Below, piece after piece: positions 28,445 to 37,019 of a DNA stretch of 64,000 nt. Numbering within the stretch: the first letter of the stretch is position 1; each line of letters starts with the position of its first letter. Location: positions 34,766 through 98,765 of the forward strand of contig SCVA01000011.1 of assembly GCA_004297005.1 (NCBI GenBank), given 5' to 3'. Both the position numbers and the translations under genes were made by a program. The stretch is from Nevskiaceae bacterium (lineage in GTDB: Bacteria; Pseudomonadota; Gammaproteobacteria; Nevskiales; Nevskiaceae). A model generated the notes under the pieces. That model worked only from the letters and a program-made list of their open reading frames with translations. It did not search any database and was not told the DNA's origin.

Positions 28445-29436
28445 CGGCTGGACAGGAAGTGCCGCCAGAGCGCGATCCGGTGCTCCAGCTGCTTGTTCCA
28501 GGGCAGGTCAGCCTGCCGGACGAGGGCCGAGTAGTGGCGCAGCTCCTCCAGGCTGGGCTGCGGCCGCGTTCTGAACTCACACTTGGCATGGCGTAGGGCT
28601 TCCCCCCGGCGTTGCAGAGTGAGGCCGCTGCGTTCCTGGTAGATCGCCAGCAGGTTTTGCGTCCGCAGCCAGTGCAGGAAATTTTGGTAATCCGAACTGG
28701 ATTCGCCCAGCCAGGCGTTGCTGCCGTGCGCCCGATACCTCACCAGGGGTTCGGCCAAGTGGTACTTGTAGGCGCCCAGAATATCGCTGCCTAGTATCAG
28801 GCAGTCGTCCGCGCGACTGCGCCATTGTGGGTGCATGTCTTCAGGGAGCCGCAGCACCTCCAGCGCGAGGTGCCGGCGAATGGACAGGGCCGAGGTGGGG
28901 CTGCCTTGCCATTGATGTCGATAGGCGCCAAGTAGACGCGAATAGCCGATGGCGCGCGAAGTCGCAGGAGGGCGAATCGGGCCTTGTCTCTGTCCGAAGT
29001 AGGACAGGTCTGCGTACACGAAATCGACTTCGGGGTAGCCCTGATAAATCTCCGTGAGTCTATGCAGGTAACCGGCCTCGAACAGATCATCGGCATCCAG
29101 GAAGGCAATGATGTCGCCCCGGGCGCGGGAAACCCCGACATGAAAGGCGGCAAGCTGGCCTTTGTTCGGCTGCGTGATCAACTGAAGGCCGGGCGTGCCC
29201 AGATAGCGGTCGCCTACATAGCTGGAGGTGCCGTCGTTGGAGCCGTCATCGATCACGATTAGCTCGAGCGCGGGCGGTTGCTGGGTCAGAACCGAGTCGA
29301 TGGCCTCGCCGATGTAGGCGCGATAGTTATGGGCGGTGATGATCACAGAGAGGCTGGGAGCCGCGCAGTTCGTCTGCAGCGGGGCCCGCGCTGTCTGCGC
29401 CGGTACTGACTCTTTTGCTTCGAGGTTCCCAAGCAT
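28390..29436 (-). CDS. GT2 glycosyltransferase
   Basis: 348 residues. GT-A core: LSVIITAHNYRAYIGEAIDS, LIVIDDGSNDGTSSYV, and the metal-binding DIIAFLDADDLFEAGYL. The C-terminus is basic (SRYRRAATARRSAARIAGT) and overlaps the convergent gene by 55 nt. The first ~25 residues precede the fold and the true start could be later. Codon use around 28800-29400 looks slightly less GC-biased than in the neighbouring transferases. Substrate unknown. Confidence 0.87.
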   Translation of the reverse strand: MLGNLEAKESVPAQTARAPLQTNCAAPSLSVIITAHNYRAYIGEAIDSVLTQQPPALELIVIDDGSNDGTSSYVGDRYLGTPGLQLITQPNKGQLAAFHVGVSRARGDIIAFLDADDLFEAGYLHRLTEIYQGYPEVDFVYADLSYFGQRQGPIRPPATSRAIGYSRLLGAYRHQWQGSPTSALSIRRHLALEVLRLPEDMHPQWRSRADDCLILGSDILGAYKYHLAEPLVRYRAHGSNAWLGESSSDYQNFLHWLRTQNLLAIYQERSGLTLQRRGEALRHAKCEFRTRPQPSLEELRHYSALVRQADLPWNKQLEHRIALWRHFLSSRYRRAATARRSAARIAGT

Positions 29437-29530
29437 CTCTGATACGCATCCCGATCCGATGTATGTATGCCCCCGCCGGTCTTGGCCGACGTCCCAATTG
29501 TGGGCAGCTCACTCGCACGCAGCCATGGGT

Positions 29531-30571
29531 TTACTTGCGCGCCGTGACGAAGTCCAGTGCCGCAATCACCTCAGCGGGAGAGGTCTGGCTAAGGCAGTCG
29601 AAGCGCCCGTCGCAGGTCGGCTTGCGCGCACAGGGCGAGCAGGGCAGGCCCTTCCACAGCACGCGCAGCGGCGCACGGCCGCCGGCGCGGTAGGGCAGGG
29701 TGGAGCCGAAGATCGCCACCGTCGGGCGGTCGTAGGCGATGCCCATGTGAGTGAGACCGGTATCGACGCCGATCAGCGCGCGGGCGTCGGCGATCCAGGC
29801 GAGCGCCTCGGGCAGGCTGGTGGCGCCGACCAGATTGTTGACGGTGCCGGCCGGCAGGCCGTCCAGGATGCGCGCGGCGGCGGCGCGGTCGCCGGGGCCG
29901 CCCAAGAGGCTCAGCGCCTCGCCACGGGCGGCGAGCTGCTCGATCAGTTGCCGCCAGTAGGCTTCCGGCCAGTGCTTCTGCGGACGGGTGGTGAAGGGAG
30001 CCAGCACCAGGGTCGCGGGCCGTGGCGGCTGCCCTTCCGGGCGGCTCAGGCGCGGCGCGCCGATTTCGGCGCCAGTGAGTTGGCGCAGCAGCGGCGCGTG
30101 CTCGTCGCCGATCCGTTCGCGCCCCGGCGCGGCCTCCTTCTGGCGCACCACGGTCTGGTGCAGCAGGCTGGTCAGCGGCTCCTTGGAGGTGTAGCCGATG
30201 CGCTGCTTGCCGCCGGCCAGCCAGGCCAGCGCCCGCGACTTCGCCAGGCCTTGGGCGTCGATCACCCAGTCGTAGCGACGGGCGCGCAGCCGGCGCCGGA
30301 ATTCCAAGACGGTGCGCAGCAGGTTCAGCCAGCGGCCCCGGCGCAGCAGTGCGCCCCAGGCGCGGCGTTCCCAGACGTGGACTTCGTGGATCGCCGGCTG
30401 GGTGCGCAGCAGGCCGGCGAATTCGGGTTGCACCAGCCAGTCGATCTCGACTCCCGGCCAGGCGGCGCGCAGGCCGTCGAGCAGGGCGGTGGCGATCACC
30501 AGATCGCCCATGGCCGACAGGCGTACCAGCAGGATGCGGCGCGGCGTGGTCGAAGCTGTCGGGGCGGGCAC
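29531..30571 (-). CDS. waaC: lipopolysaccharide heptosyltransferase (GT9)
   Basis: 346 residues of the GT9 family. Adds L-glycero-D-manno-heptose to the Kdo region of the LPS inner core, using ADP-heptose. Characteristic parts: ILLVRLSAMGDLVIATALLDGLR at the N-terminus, DWVIDAQGLAKSRALAWLA, the donor site APFTTRPQKHWPEAYW, and IGVDTGLTHMGIAYDRPTVAIFGST. The match is closest to WaaC (heptosyltransferase I) by the opening and the SQTSPAEVI end. hldE, which makes its donor precursor, is 1.2 kb away on the opposite strand. Confidence 0.9.
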   Translation of the reverse strand: MPAPTASTTPRRILLVRLSAMGDLVIATALLDGLRAAWPGVEIDWLVQPEFAGLLRTQPAIHEVHVWERRAWGALLRRGRWLNLLRTVLEFRRRLRARRYDWVIDAQGLAKSRALAWLAGGKQRIGYTSKEPLTSLLHQTVVRQKEAAPGRERIGDEHAPLLRQLTGAEIGAPRLSRPEGQPPRPATLVLAPFTTRPQKHWPEAYWRQLIEQLAARGEALSLLGGPGDRAAAARILDGLPAGTVNNLVGATSLPEALAWIADARALIGVDTGLTHMGIAYDRPTVAIFGSTLPYRAGGRAPLRVLWKGLPCSPCARKPTCDGRFDCLSQTSPAEVIAALDFVTARK

Positions 30572-30652
30572 GGCGGATTCGTAGGTGGGTGGTTGACGGC
30601 GCCGCGCATTCTAGGGCGCGCCGCCACGGGTCGCCGCCCTGCGGGCTCGGCG

Positions 30653-30658
30653 TACAAT
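30653..30658 (+). promoter_or_regulatory. -10 box of a promoter for ilvE
   Basis: TACAAT about 60 nt before the ilvE start codon; no clear -35. On the opposite strand TAGAAT (30613-30608) is a matching -10 candidate for waaC, making this 148-nt space a probable divergent promoter region. Confidence 0.4.
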
Positions 30659-30719
30659 ATCGGCTTGCGCCCGGCAGGGGCGCGCGTAGCGTTTCTATAT
30701 CCCTCTGGAGAGTGTTCCG

Positions 30720-31643
30720 ATGAGCAGCATGGCGGATCGTGACGGATTCATCTGGTATGACGGTGACCTCAAGCCCTGGCGCGAGTGCACCACCCACGTC
30801 CTGACCCACACCCTGCACTACGGCGTCGGCTGCTTCGAGGGCGTTCGCGCCTACTACACCCCGCGCGGCCCGGCGGTGTTCCGCCTGGAAGACCACACCA
30901 AGCGCCTGTTCAACTCCGCGAAGATCCTGGGGATGAAGATCCCCTACACGCAGGACCAGATCAACGAGGCGATCAAGGAAGTGGTGCGCAGCAATAAGCT
31001 GCGCGAGTGCTACATCCGGCCGATGGTGTTCTACGGGTCGGAAGGCATGGGTCTGCGCGCCGACAACCTCAAGGTGCACATCATCATCGCCGCCTGGCCC
31101 TGGGGCGCCTATTTGGGCGCCGAGGCGATGGAGCGCGGCATCCGCGTGCGCACCAGCTCCTTCACCCGCCACCACGTCAACAGCGTGATGTGCCGCGCCA
31201 AGGCCAACGCCAACTACATCAACTCGATGATGGCGCTCAACGAGGTGATGCGCGACGGCTACGACGAGGCGATCCTGCTCGACACCTCCGGCCACATCGC
31301 CGAAGGCTCGGCCGAGAACATCTTCGTCATCAGCGAGGGCCTCATCTCCACGCCGGACCTCAACTCCTGCCTGGACGGCATCACCCGCCGCACGGTCATG
31401 CAGCTGGCCAAGGACTTCGGCTACGAGGTGCGCGAGCGGCGCCTGACCCGCGACGAGATCTACATCGCCGACGAGGCCTTCTTCACCGGCACCGCCGCCG
31501 AGGTCACGCCGATCCGCGAGGTGGACAACAAGCAGGTTGGCGGCGGTAAGCGCGGCCCGATCACCACCAAGCTGCAGGCGGCCTATCTGTCGCTGGTGAA
31601 GGGCGAGAGCGACAGCTATCCGCAGTGGCTGGCGGCGGTCTGA
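30720..31643 (+). CDS. ilvE: branched-chain amino acid aminotransferase
   Basis: 307 residues, PLP fold type IV. Catalyses the last step of Val/Ile/Leu synthesis and the first of their breakdown. Signatures: the opening FIWYDGDLKPW, LHYGVGCFEGVRAY, the PLP-lysine segment CRAKANANYINSMMALNEV, and the fold-IV signature EAILLDTSGHIAEGSAENIFVI with TRRTVMQLAKDFGYEV. A GGAG ribosome binding site lies before ATG 30720. It sits within LPS genes, probably as the first gene of a unit with hldE. Confidence 0.95.
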   Translation: MSSMADRDGFIWYDGDLKPWRECTTHVLTHTLHYGVGCFEGVRAYYTPRGPAVFRLEDHTKRLFNSAKILGMKIPYTQDQINEAIKEVVRSNKLRECYIRPMVFYGSEGMGLRADNLKVHIIIAAWPWGAYLGAEAMERGIRVRTSSFTRHHVNSVMCRAKANANYINSMMALNEVMRDGYDEAILLDTSGHIAEGSAENIFVISEGLISTPDLNSCLDGITRRTVMQLAKDFGYEVRERRLTRDEIYIADEAFFTGTAAEVTPIREVDNKQVGGGKRGPITTKLQAAYLSLVKGESDSYPQWLAAV

Positions 31644-31724
31644 TCGCTCGCCGGTGAGCACGCCGCTCCCCGATTTCAGCTTGGCCCGCGTCCTGGTGGC
31701 GGGCGATGGTGAGGCGCTGCGCTT

Positions 31725-31750
31725 CGGCCATGCCTTGAATGGCATGGCCG
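31725..31750. repeat. perfect hairpin in the ilvE-hldE spacer (1)
   Basis: CGGCCATGCC and GGCATGGCCG form a perfect 10-bp inverted repeat around the loop TTGAAT. There is no T run, so it is not an ordinary terminator. Confidence 0.7.
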
Positions 31751-31762
31751 GCAGCGGCGAAC

Positions 31763-31784
31763 GCCCAGCCGCTGGCGGCTGGGC
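31763..31784. repeat. perfect hairpin in the ilvE-hldE spacer (2)
   Basis: GCCCAGCCGC and GCGGCTGGGC form a perfect 10-bp inverted repeat around TG. It lies 28 nt before the hldE start codon and could fold in the leader mRNA. Confidence 0.7.
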
Positions 31785-31811
31785 CGCTCACGGCGCCCGC
31801 CCGGTCAAGTC

Positions 31812-33233
31812 ATGAGCACCGCCGTTCCCGATTTCAGCCCCGCCCGCGTTCTGGTGGCGGGCGACGTGATGCTGGACCGCTACTGGTCCGGCAGCACCTC
31901 GCGCATCTCGCCGGAAGCGCCGGTGCCGGTGGTACGGGTGCGCGAGGACGAGGCGCGCCCTGGCGGCGCTGCCAACGTCGCGCTCAACCTCGCGGCGCTG
32001 GGGGCGCAGGCCAGCGTGCTGGGCGTGGTCGGTGCCGACGAAGCCGGTGTGGGGCTGGCGCGCAGCCTGGAGCAGCGCGGCGTCGCCGCCGACCTGCTGA
32101 CCGGCACCGCCCCCACCATCACCAAGCTGCGGGTGATGTCGCGGCACCAGCAGTTGCTGCGTCTGGATTTCGAGGAGCCGCTGGCGGCGGCGCACGACGG
32201 TGCCGAGTTCGCGCGGCGTCTGCGCGAGCGTCTGCCGGCCGTGGACGTGCTGGTGCTCTCCGATTACGGCAAGGGCAGCCTGGCCGGCGTCGCCGGTCTG
32301 ATCGCCGCCGCCCGCGCCGCCGGCAAGCCGGTGCTGGTCGACCCCAAGGGCAATGACTGGCGCCCCTACACCGGCGCCACCCTGCTGACGCCGAACACCG
32401 GCGAGCTGGAAGCGGTGGTCGGCCCCTGCCCGGATGTCGAAACCCTGGTCGCCAAGGCCCAGGCCCTGCTTGCCGAGCTGGGTCTGGCCGCACTGCTGGT
32501 GACCCGCAGCGAGCACGGCATGACCTTGCTGGAAGCCGGCAAGCCGCCCTTGCACCTGCCGGCCGAGGCACGCGAGGTCTACGACGTGACCGGCGCCGGC
32601 GACACCGTGATCGCCACCCTGGCGGCCGCGCTCGCCGCCGGCGCCGCGCTGCCGCAGGCCTGCCGGCTGGCCAACATCGCCGCCGGCGTGGTGGTCGGCA
32701 AGCTGGGCACCGCTACCGTCAGCCGCGAGGAGCTGGCGCGCGCCGCCAATCCGCAGCGGGCCGGTGGCGACGGCGTGCTCGACGAGCCCGAGCTGCTGGC
32801 GCGGGTCGCCGAGGCGCGCGCCCGTGGCCGGCGCCTGGTGATGACCAATGGCTGCTTCGACATCCTCCACGTCGGCCATGTCCGCTATCTGCAGGCGGCG
32901 CGCGAGCTGGGCGATGTGCTGATCGTCGCGGTCAATACCGACGCCTCGGTGCAGCGGCTCAAGGGCCCGACCCGGCCGCTCAACAACACCGCCGACCGCA
33001 TGGCCCTGCTGGCGGCGCTGCAATGCGTGGACTGGGTGGTGCCCTTCGGCGAAGACACCCCAGCGCGGCTGATCGAGGCGGTGCTGCCGGACGTGCTGGT
33101 GAAGGGCGGCGACTACCAGATCGAGCAGATCGCCGGCCACGAAGCGGTGCTTGCCCACGGTGGCGAGGTGCGGGTGCTGAGCTTCCACGACGGTTACTCC
33201 ACCACCCGGCTTATCGAGCGCGCACGCGGCTGA
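31812..33233 (+). CDS. hldE: bifunctional heptose 7-phosphate kinase / heptose 1-phosphate adenylyltransferase
   Basis: 473 residues, the full two-domain form. The N-terminal ribokinase-like domain (residues ~1-320) phosphorylates D-glycero-beta-D-manno-heptose 7-phosphate and has [16 protein letters not shown] and the catalytic [11 protein letters not shown]. The C-terminal nucleotidyltransferase (~340-473) makes ADP-heptose and has [17 protein letters not shown] with HVGH. The product feeds LPS heptosyltransferases such as the neighbouring WaaC. Its ATG overlaps the stop of an upstream 54-codon frame that repeats its own start. Confidence 0.96.
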   Translation: MSTAVPDFSPARVLVAGDVMLDRYWSGSTSRISPEAPVPVVRVREDEARPGGAANVALNLAALGAQASVLGVVGADEAGVGLARSLEQRGVAADLLTGTAPTITKLRVMSRHQQLLRLDFEEPLAAAHDGAEFARRLRERLPAVDVLVLSDYGKGSLAGVAGLIAAARAAGKPVLVDPKGNDWRPYTGATLLTPNTGELEAVVGPCPDVETLVAKAQALLAELGLAALLVTRSEHGMTLLEAGKPPLHLPAEAREVYDVTGAGDTVIATLAAALAAGAALPQACRLANIAAGVVVGKLGTATVSREELARAANPQRAGGDGVLDEPELLARVAEARARGRRLVMTNGCFDILHVGHVRYLQAARELGDVLIVAVNTDASVQRLKGPTRPLNNTADRMALLAALQCVDWVVPFGEDTPARLIEAVLPDVLVKGGDYQIEQIAGHEAVLAHGGEVRVLSFHDGYSTTRLIERARG

Positions 33234-33248
33234 GTCTCGGTTGCGCCT

Positions 33249-33737
33249 TCAGGGATCCTGACCGTCGCGGATGAAGCGATGGTCATTGGCCATCGCCGCC
33301 GCCTGATCTTCCACCGCCGCCTTCTCGCCGGCGTTCTCCGGTGCCACCAGGGCGCTCTCCAGTACCCCGACCGCGCCGCGCACGACTTTCTCGGTGAGGC
33401 TCTGGCGCTCCTGCGCGGTATTGCCGCCGCAGCCGGTGCAGGGCAGGGCGGCGGCGGCCTTGCGCAGCTTCTCGTCGGCTTCCTGGAAGGCGTCGCGGTG
33501 ACCGGTGACCTTGACCTCGGGCAGTAGCACCGACCCGGCCGGCGTCTGGGTGGCGCTCTTCAGGTTCCATTGCAGCAGCGGCTTGGCGGCGGGCGCGGGC
33601 TCGGCGGCACTCGCTGTCGGCGGAGCCGCGGGTGGGGTGGTCAGAGGCGGATCGGCCAGCGTCGCACCGGCCAGCAGCCAGCTCGATACAGCGACTAGAC
33701 CGCGGGATGGAATCAAGGCTCGGCTTCCTGCTGGCAC
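33249..33737 (-). CDS. small exported protein of unknown function
   Basis: 162 residues. The N-terminal hydrophobic stretch (LVAVSSWLLAGATLA) looks like a signal peptide cut near residue 28. A Pro/Ala/Thr-rich segment follows, then a domain with a Cys pair (ALPCTGCGGN) and a helical C-terminus (EKVVRGAVGVLESALV). I do not recognise the family. It converges with hldE (15 nt between stops) and is divergent from the EamA transporter with 54 nt between starts. Confidence 0.6.
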   Translation of the reverse strand: MPAGSRALIPSRGLVAVSSWLLAGATLADPPLTTPPAAPPTASAAEPAPAAKPLLQWNLKSATQTPAGSVLLPEVKVTGHRDAFQEADEKLRKAAAALPCTGCGGNTAQERQSLTEKVVRGAVGVLESALVAPENAGEKAAVEDQAAAMANDHRFIRDGQDP

Positions 33738-33791
33738 TTGCCGAGCGCGAAAGCCCGCCTAAACTGCGCGCCTTCGCTCGGGGACATCCGC

Positions 33792-34682
33792 ATGATATTG
33801 GGCTTTGGAGAGTGGTGCGCACTGGCCTGCGCGCTGTGCTGGGCCATCGCGGTGATCCTGCTGAAGAAGTCGGGAGAGAGCCTGAGCCCCTTCGCGCTCA
33901 ACTACATCAAGAACCTGCTCTGCCTGCTGGCCCTGGCGCTGACCCTGCTGGTCACTCATGGCGGCCGCTGGCCGGGCATGCCCGGCGGACAGGTGGCGCT
34001 GGCGCTGTTCTCCGGCACCCTGGGCATCGCACTGGCCGATACCCTCTACTTCCGTGCCCTCAACAGCATCGGCGCCGCGCGCATGGGCGTCGCCGGTACC
34101 GCCTTTTCGCCCTTGGTGATCCTGCTGGCGGCGATCTTCCTGGGCGAGCGCCTGTCGCCGCTGCAAATCGCCGGCGTCGCCATCACCTTGAGCGGCATCG
34201 CCCTGGTCACCTATGTGAAGACCGTGGGCAAGCTCGACGCCCAGACCCTGCGCCGCGGCGTGCTGCTGGGCGTGACCTCGGTGGCGGTGATGGCCGCCGG
34301 CGTGGTGATCGCCAAGCCGATCCTGGAGAGCCAGGATTTTCTCTGGGTGGTGTTCCTGCGCCTGCTTGGCGGGGTGGCGGTGATGACCCTGCTGCTCAGC
34401 GTCCGCCGCCAGTGGTCGGCGCTGGCGCAGGCCTATCGCGGTGTGCGCCACTGGCCGCAGGTTATTGCCGGCTCGCTGATGGGCACCTATGTCTCCAACC
34501 TGTTCTGGCTGGCCGGCTACAAGTACGCCGATGCCTCGATCGCCGCGGTGCTCAACGAGCTGTCGGCGATCTTCATCGTGCTGCTGGCGGCACTGGTGCT
34601 CAAGGAAAAGCTGCAGGCCCGTCAGATGGTCGGCTGCGGGCTGGCGGTGCTGGGGGTGATCGTGGTGGTGGTGGCGGCCTGA
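33792..34682 (+). CDS. EamA/DMT-superfamily transporter
   Basis: 296 residues from ATG 33792. About ten membrane helices in two EamA repeats: the first from FGEWCALACALCWAIAVILLKKSG to SGIALVTYVKTVG, the second from GVLLGVTSVAVMAAGVVIAK to VLGVIVVVVAA. Conserved EamA features include GTLGIALADTLYFRALNSIG and VLNELSAIFIVLLAALVLKEKL. It is an inner-membrane metabolite exporter or flippase-like carrier; the substrate is unknown. Its 3' end overlaps the convergent GT25 gene by 61 nt. Confidence 0.88.
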   Translation: MILGFGEWCALACALCWAIAVILLKKSGESLSPFALNYIKNLLCLLALALTLLVTHGGRWPGMPGGQVALALFSGTLGIALADTLYFRALNSIGAARMGVAGTAFSPLVILLAAIFLGERLSPLQIAGVAITLSGIALVTYVKTVGKLDAQTLRRGVLLGVTSVAVMAAGVVIAKPILESQDFLWVVFLRLLGGVAVMTLLLSVRRQWSALAQAYRGVRHWPQVIAGSLMGTYVSNLFWLAGYKYADASIAAVLNELSAIFIVLLAALVLKEKLQARQMVGCGLAVLGVIVVVVAA

Positions 34683-35488
34683 GCCGTCGCCCTTCCGCCG
34701 GCGCGCGCCCGTCGCGCCTGCGGGTAGCTGACCACGCTGTGGAACAGGATGCGGCCCAGGTCGCGCAGCGGGTAGGCACGCAGGTAGTAGCCGCAGAGCC
34801 CTGCGACCAGTCGCAGCATGTAGCCGGCATTGCGGTGTGGCGCCACCAGCTTGCTGCGGCTGCCGATCTCCGAACCGAGATCGGCGGGGCGGGCGAGCGC
34901 CGGGTGTACCGACTTCAGGCGGAAACCGTACTGCCAGTGATGCTTGTAGTCCTCGTCGATGGGGCGGGTGACTTCCGGGCTTGCGCGCAGGAACAGCTCG
35001 GCGAATTCGCGGCTCATCACCACTGCCATCGCCGAAGGCGGCGGCTCGAAGAAATATTCCACGAGCTGGAACTCACCGGCCAGCGGCCGGTGCACGAAGC
35101 GGCTACGCCGGCTGCCATCGAGCTTGAGCAGATCCCAGGCCTGGCCCGGGCCGTTGCGGGCCTCGATCGCCGCCCGCACCACCCGCTCGATATCGGGCGA
35201 GAGCAGCGCGTCGTCTTCCAGCAGCACGCAGTAGCGCTGCGGACTGTCGAGGAACTGACGCATCGCCTTGCGGTGGCTCAGGGCGCAGGCCAGCTCACCG
35301 GTGGTGAGCCGACGCTTGAAGCGGTTCTGGCGAACCGCTTCATGGCACTGCCGCGTGCTGAGGGTCTTCTTGCAGACCGCCGGCATCCGGACCAGCGGCA
35401 GACGCAGGCGCTCCGCCTGCTCCAGCATCAGGCGCAGGCGTTCGCAACTGTCCGTCCGATTGATGACCAGCCAGAGTATGTCCTGCAT
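34622..35488 (-). CDS. GT25 family LPS glycosyltransferase
   Basis: 288 residues from ATG 35488, where the family's opening begins (ILWLVINRTDSCERLRLML); in-frame ATGs at 35527 and 35560 would add a Ser-rich leader. GT25 features: the acceptor-loop TGELACALSHRKAMRQFL, VLLEDDALLSPDIE with the metal-binding DD, and DLLKLDGSRRSR. It probably adds galactose or glucose to LPS or lipooligosaccharide. The C-terminal ~25 residues (Thr/Ala-rich) are encoded in the overlap with the convergent transporter gene and look non-conserved. Confidence 0.85.
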   Translation of the reverse strand: MQDILWLVINRTDSCERLRLMLEQAERLRLPLVRMPAVCKKTLSTRQCHEAVRQNRFKRRLTTGELACALSHRKAMRQFLDSPQRYCVLLEDDALLSPDIERVVRAAIEARNGPGQAWDLLKLDGSRRSRFVHRPLAGEFQLVEYFFEPPPSAMAVVMSREFAELFLRASPEVTRPIDEDYKHHWQYGFRLKSVHPALARPADLGSEIGSRSKLVAPHRNAGYMLRLVAGLCGYYLRAYPLRDLGRILFHSVVSYPQARRARAGGRATAQAATTTTITPSTASPQPTI

Positions 35489-35573
35489 CGTGGTTCCCAC
35501 CCATCCCCAAGGTGACGATGGGTTCATTGTGCTTGAGCCCCTCGTCGAAAGGAAACGCAAAGCCCAGGCCAGC

Positions 35574-37019
35574 CTACTCGATGCCGAGCTTCTTGATGCG
35601 GTAACGCAGTGAACGGAAGCTCATGCCCAGCAGCTCGGCGGCCTTGGTCTTGTTCCAGCGGGTCTTTTCCAGGGCCTCGCGGATCGCCTGCTTTTCCAGC
35701 TCCTCGACATGGGCGTCGAGCGCACCGGTACCCACGACCGGCAGGCCGGCGGGTCTGGCCGCCGCCGGGCTGGCGGGGGCGGCGACGGTCTCGGACGTCC
35801 CTTCGGTCGGCAGGCAGGGGCGCAGTTGCAGGTCGTCGGCGGTGATGCGGGCGCCGTCGCTGAGGGTGATCGCCCGCTCCAGGGTGTTCTCCAGCTCGCG
35901 GACATTGCCGGGAAAGCTGTAGCCGCTCAGCAGTTCCAGCGCGCTGCGGTCCAGGCTGGGCGGCTTGCCCAGGCCGTTGGTCGCCGCCAGCCGCTTGAGG
36001 ATCGCGCTCGCCAGCAGCGGGATGTCCTCGCGCCGTTCGCGCAGCGCCGGGGTGCGCACCTCGATGACGTTGAGGCGGTAGTAGAGGTCCTGCCGGAAGG
36101 CGCCCTTGGCGACCAGGTCGGTGAGGCTCTTGTGGGTGGCGGAGATGATGCGCACGTTCACCGGCAGCTCGCTGTCCGCACCCACCGGCCGCACCGCGCG
36201 CTCCTGCACCGCGCGCAGGAGCTTCACCTGCATGTGCAGCGGCAGGTCGGCGACTTCGTCGAGGAACAGGGTGCCACCCTCGGCGGCCTGGAACAGGCCG
36301 GTCTTGTCCTTGCTGGCGCCGGTGAACGAGCCCTTGCGGTGGCCAAAGAACTCGCTCTCCATCAGCTCGCTGGGGATGGCGCCGCAGTTGACCGCCACGA
36401 AGGGCCCGGCGCTGCGCGGACTCTTGGCGTGGATCAGCCTGGCGGTCAGCTCCTTGCCGGTGCCGGACTCGCCGGCGATGTGCACCGGCGCCTGGCTGCG
36501 CGCCAGCCGCTCGACCAGACCTCGCAACTGCTGGATCGCCGGTGCCTCGCCAAGCAGGCCGCCGCTGTCGCCGCCGCTGGCCGCATCCGCGCGAGCAGGC
36601 GCGGCCGCGGCCGGCGTGACCGCAGCGGCCGCCGGGGGCGCGGGCGCGCGCAGCTTCAGGGCGCTGTCCACCAGCTTGCGCAGCATGCCGAGATCCACCG
36701 GCTTGCTGACGAAGTCGAAGGCGCCGGCCTTGAGGCTTTCCACCGCCATCTCGGCATTGCCGTAGGCGGTGATGACCGCAATCGGCAGCCGGCCGCTGTA
36801 CTCGCGCACCAGCTCCAGGCCGAGGCCGTCCGGCAGGCGCATGTCGGTGATGCAGAAGTCGAAGCTCTGCGCGGACAGCAACTCGCGCGCCTGGGCGAGA
36901 TCGCCGGCCGCCTGGGTACGCAGGCCCATGCGCATCAGGGTCAGCTCGACCAGCTCGCGGATGTCGGCCTCGTCGTCGACGATCAGGGCCAGGGCGGGAG
37001 CGTTTGGAGCGGTGGACAT
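35574..37019 (-). CDS. pilR: sigma-54-dependent response regulator PilR
   Basis: 481 residues: receiver domain (1-120; acidic pair DDE and phospho-acceptor Asp in DFCITDMRLPDG), AAA+ sigma-54 activation domain (~160-395; Walker A GESGTGKE, the sigma-54 contact loop GSFTGA, Walker B GGTLFLDEV), and a Fis-type HTH (NKTKAAELLGMSFRSLRYRIKKLGI). With PilS it activates type IV pilin (pilA) transcription. The contact loop reads GSFTGA, a conservative variant of GAFTGA also known in functional PilR proteins. Its ATG overlaps the stop of pilS by 1 nt. Confidence 0.93.
   Translation of the reverse strand: MSTAPNAPALALIVDDEADIRELVELTLMRMGLRTQAAGDLAQARELLSAQSFDFCITDMRLPDGLGLELVREYSGRLPIAVITAYGNAEMAVESLKAGAFDFVSKPVDLGMLRKLVDSALKLRAPAPPAAAAVTPAAAAPARADAASGGDSGGLLGEAPAIQQLRGLVERLARSQAPVHIAGESGTGKELTARLIHAKSPRSAGPFVAVNCGAIPSELMESEFFGHRKGSFTGASKDKTGLFQAAEGGTLFLDEVADLPLHMQVKLLRAVQERAVRPVGADSELPVNVRIISATHKSLTDLVAKGAFRQDLYYRLNVIEVRTPALRERREDIPLLASAILKRLAATNGLGKPPSLDRSALELLSGYSFPGNVRELENTLERAITLSDGARITADDLQLRPCLPTEGTSETVAAPASPAAARPAGLPVVGTGALDAHVEELEKQAIREALEKTRWNKTKAAELLGMSFRSLRYRIKKLGIE

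Larger units (their letters stand above)
31654..31815 (+). pseudogene. decayed duplicate of the hldE 5' end (54-codon frame)
   Basis: A GTG-initiated frame encodes [17 protein letters not shown], which repeats the first 18 residues of HldE ([17 protein letters not shown]). The match lies exactly 158 bases before the real hldE start, with 43 of 54 bases identical by my count. Similarity then stops abruptly and the frame reads unrelated Gly/Ala-rich sequence, ending at TGA 31813-31815, which overlaps the hldE start codon (ATGA). It is either the remnant of a tandem duplication or a short leader frame translationally coupled to hldE. Confidence 0.6.
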
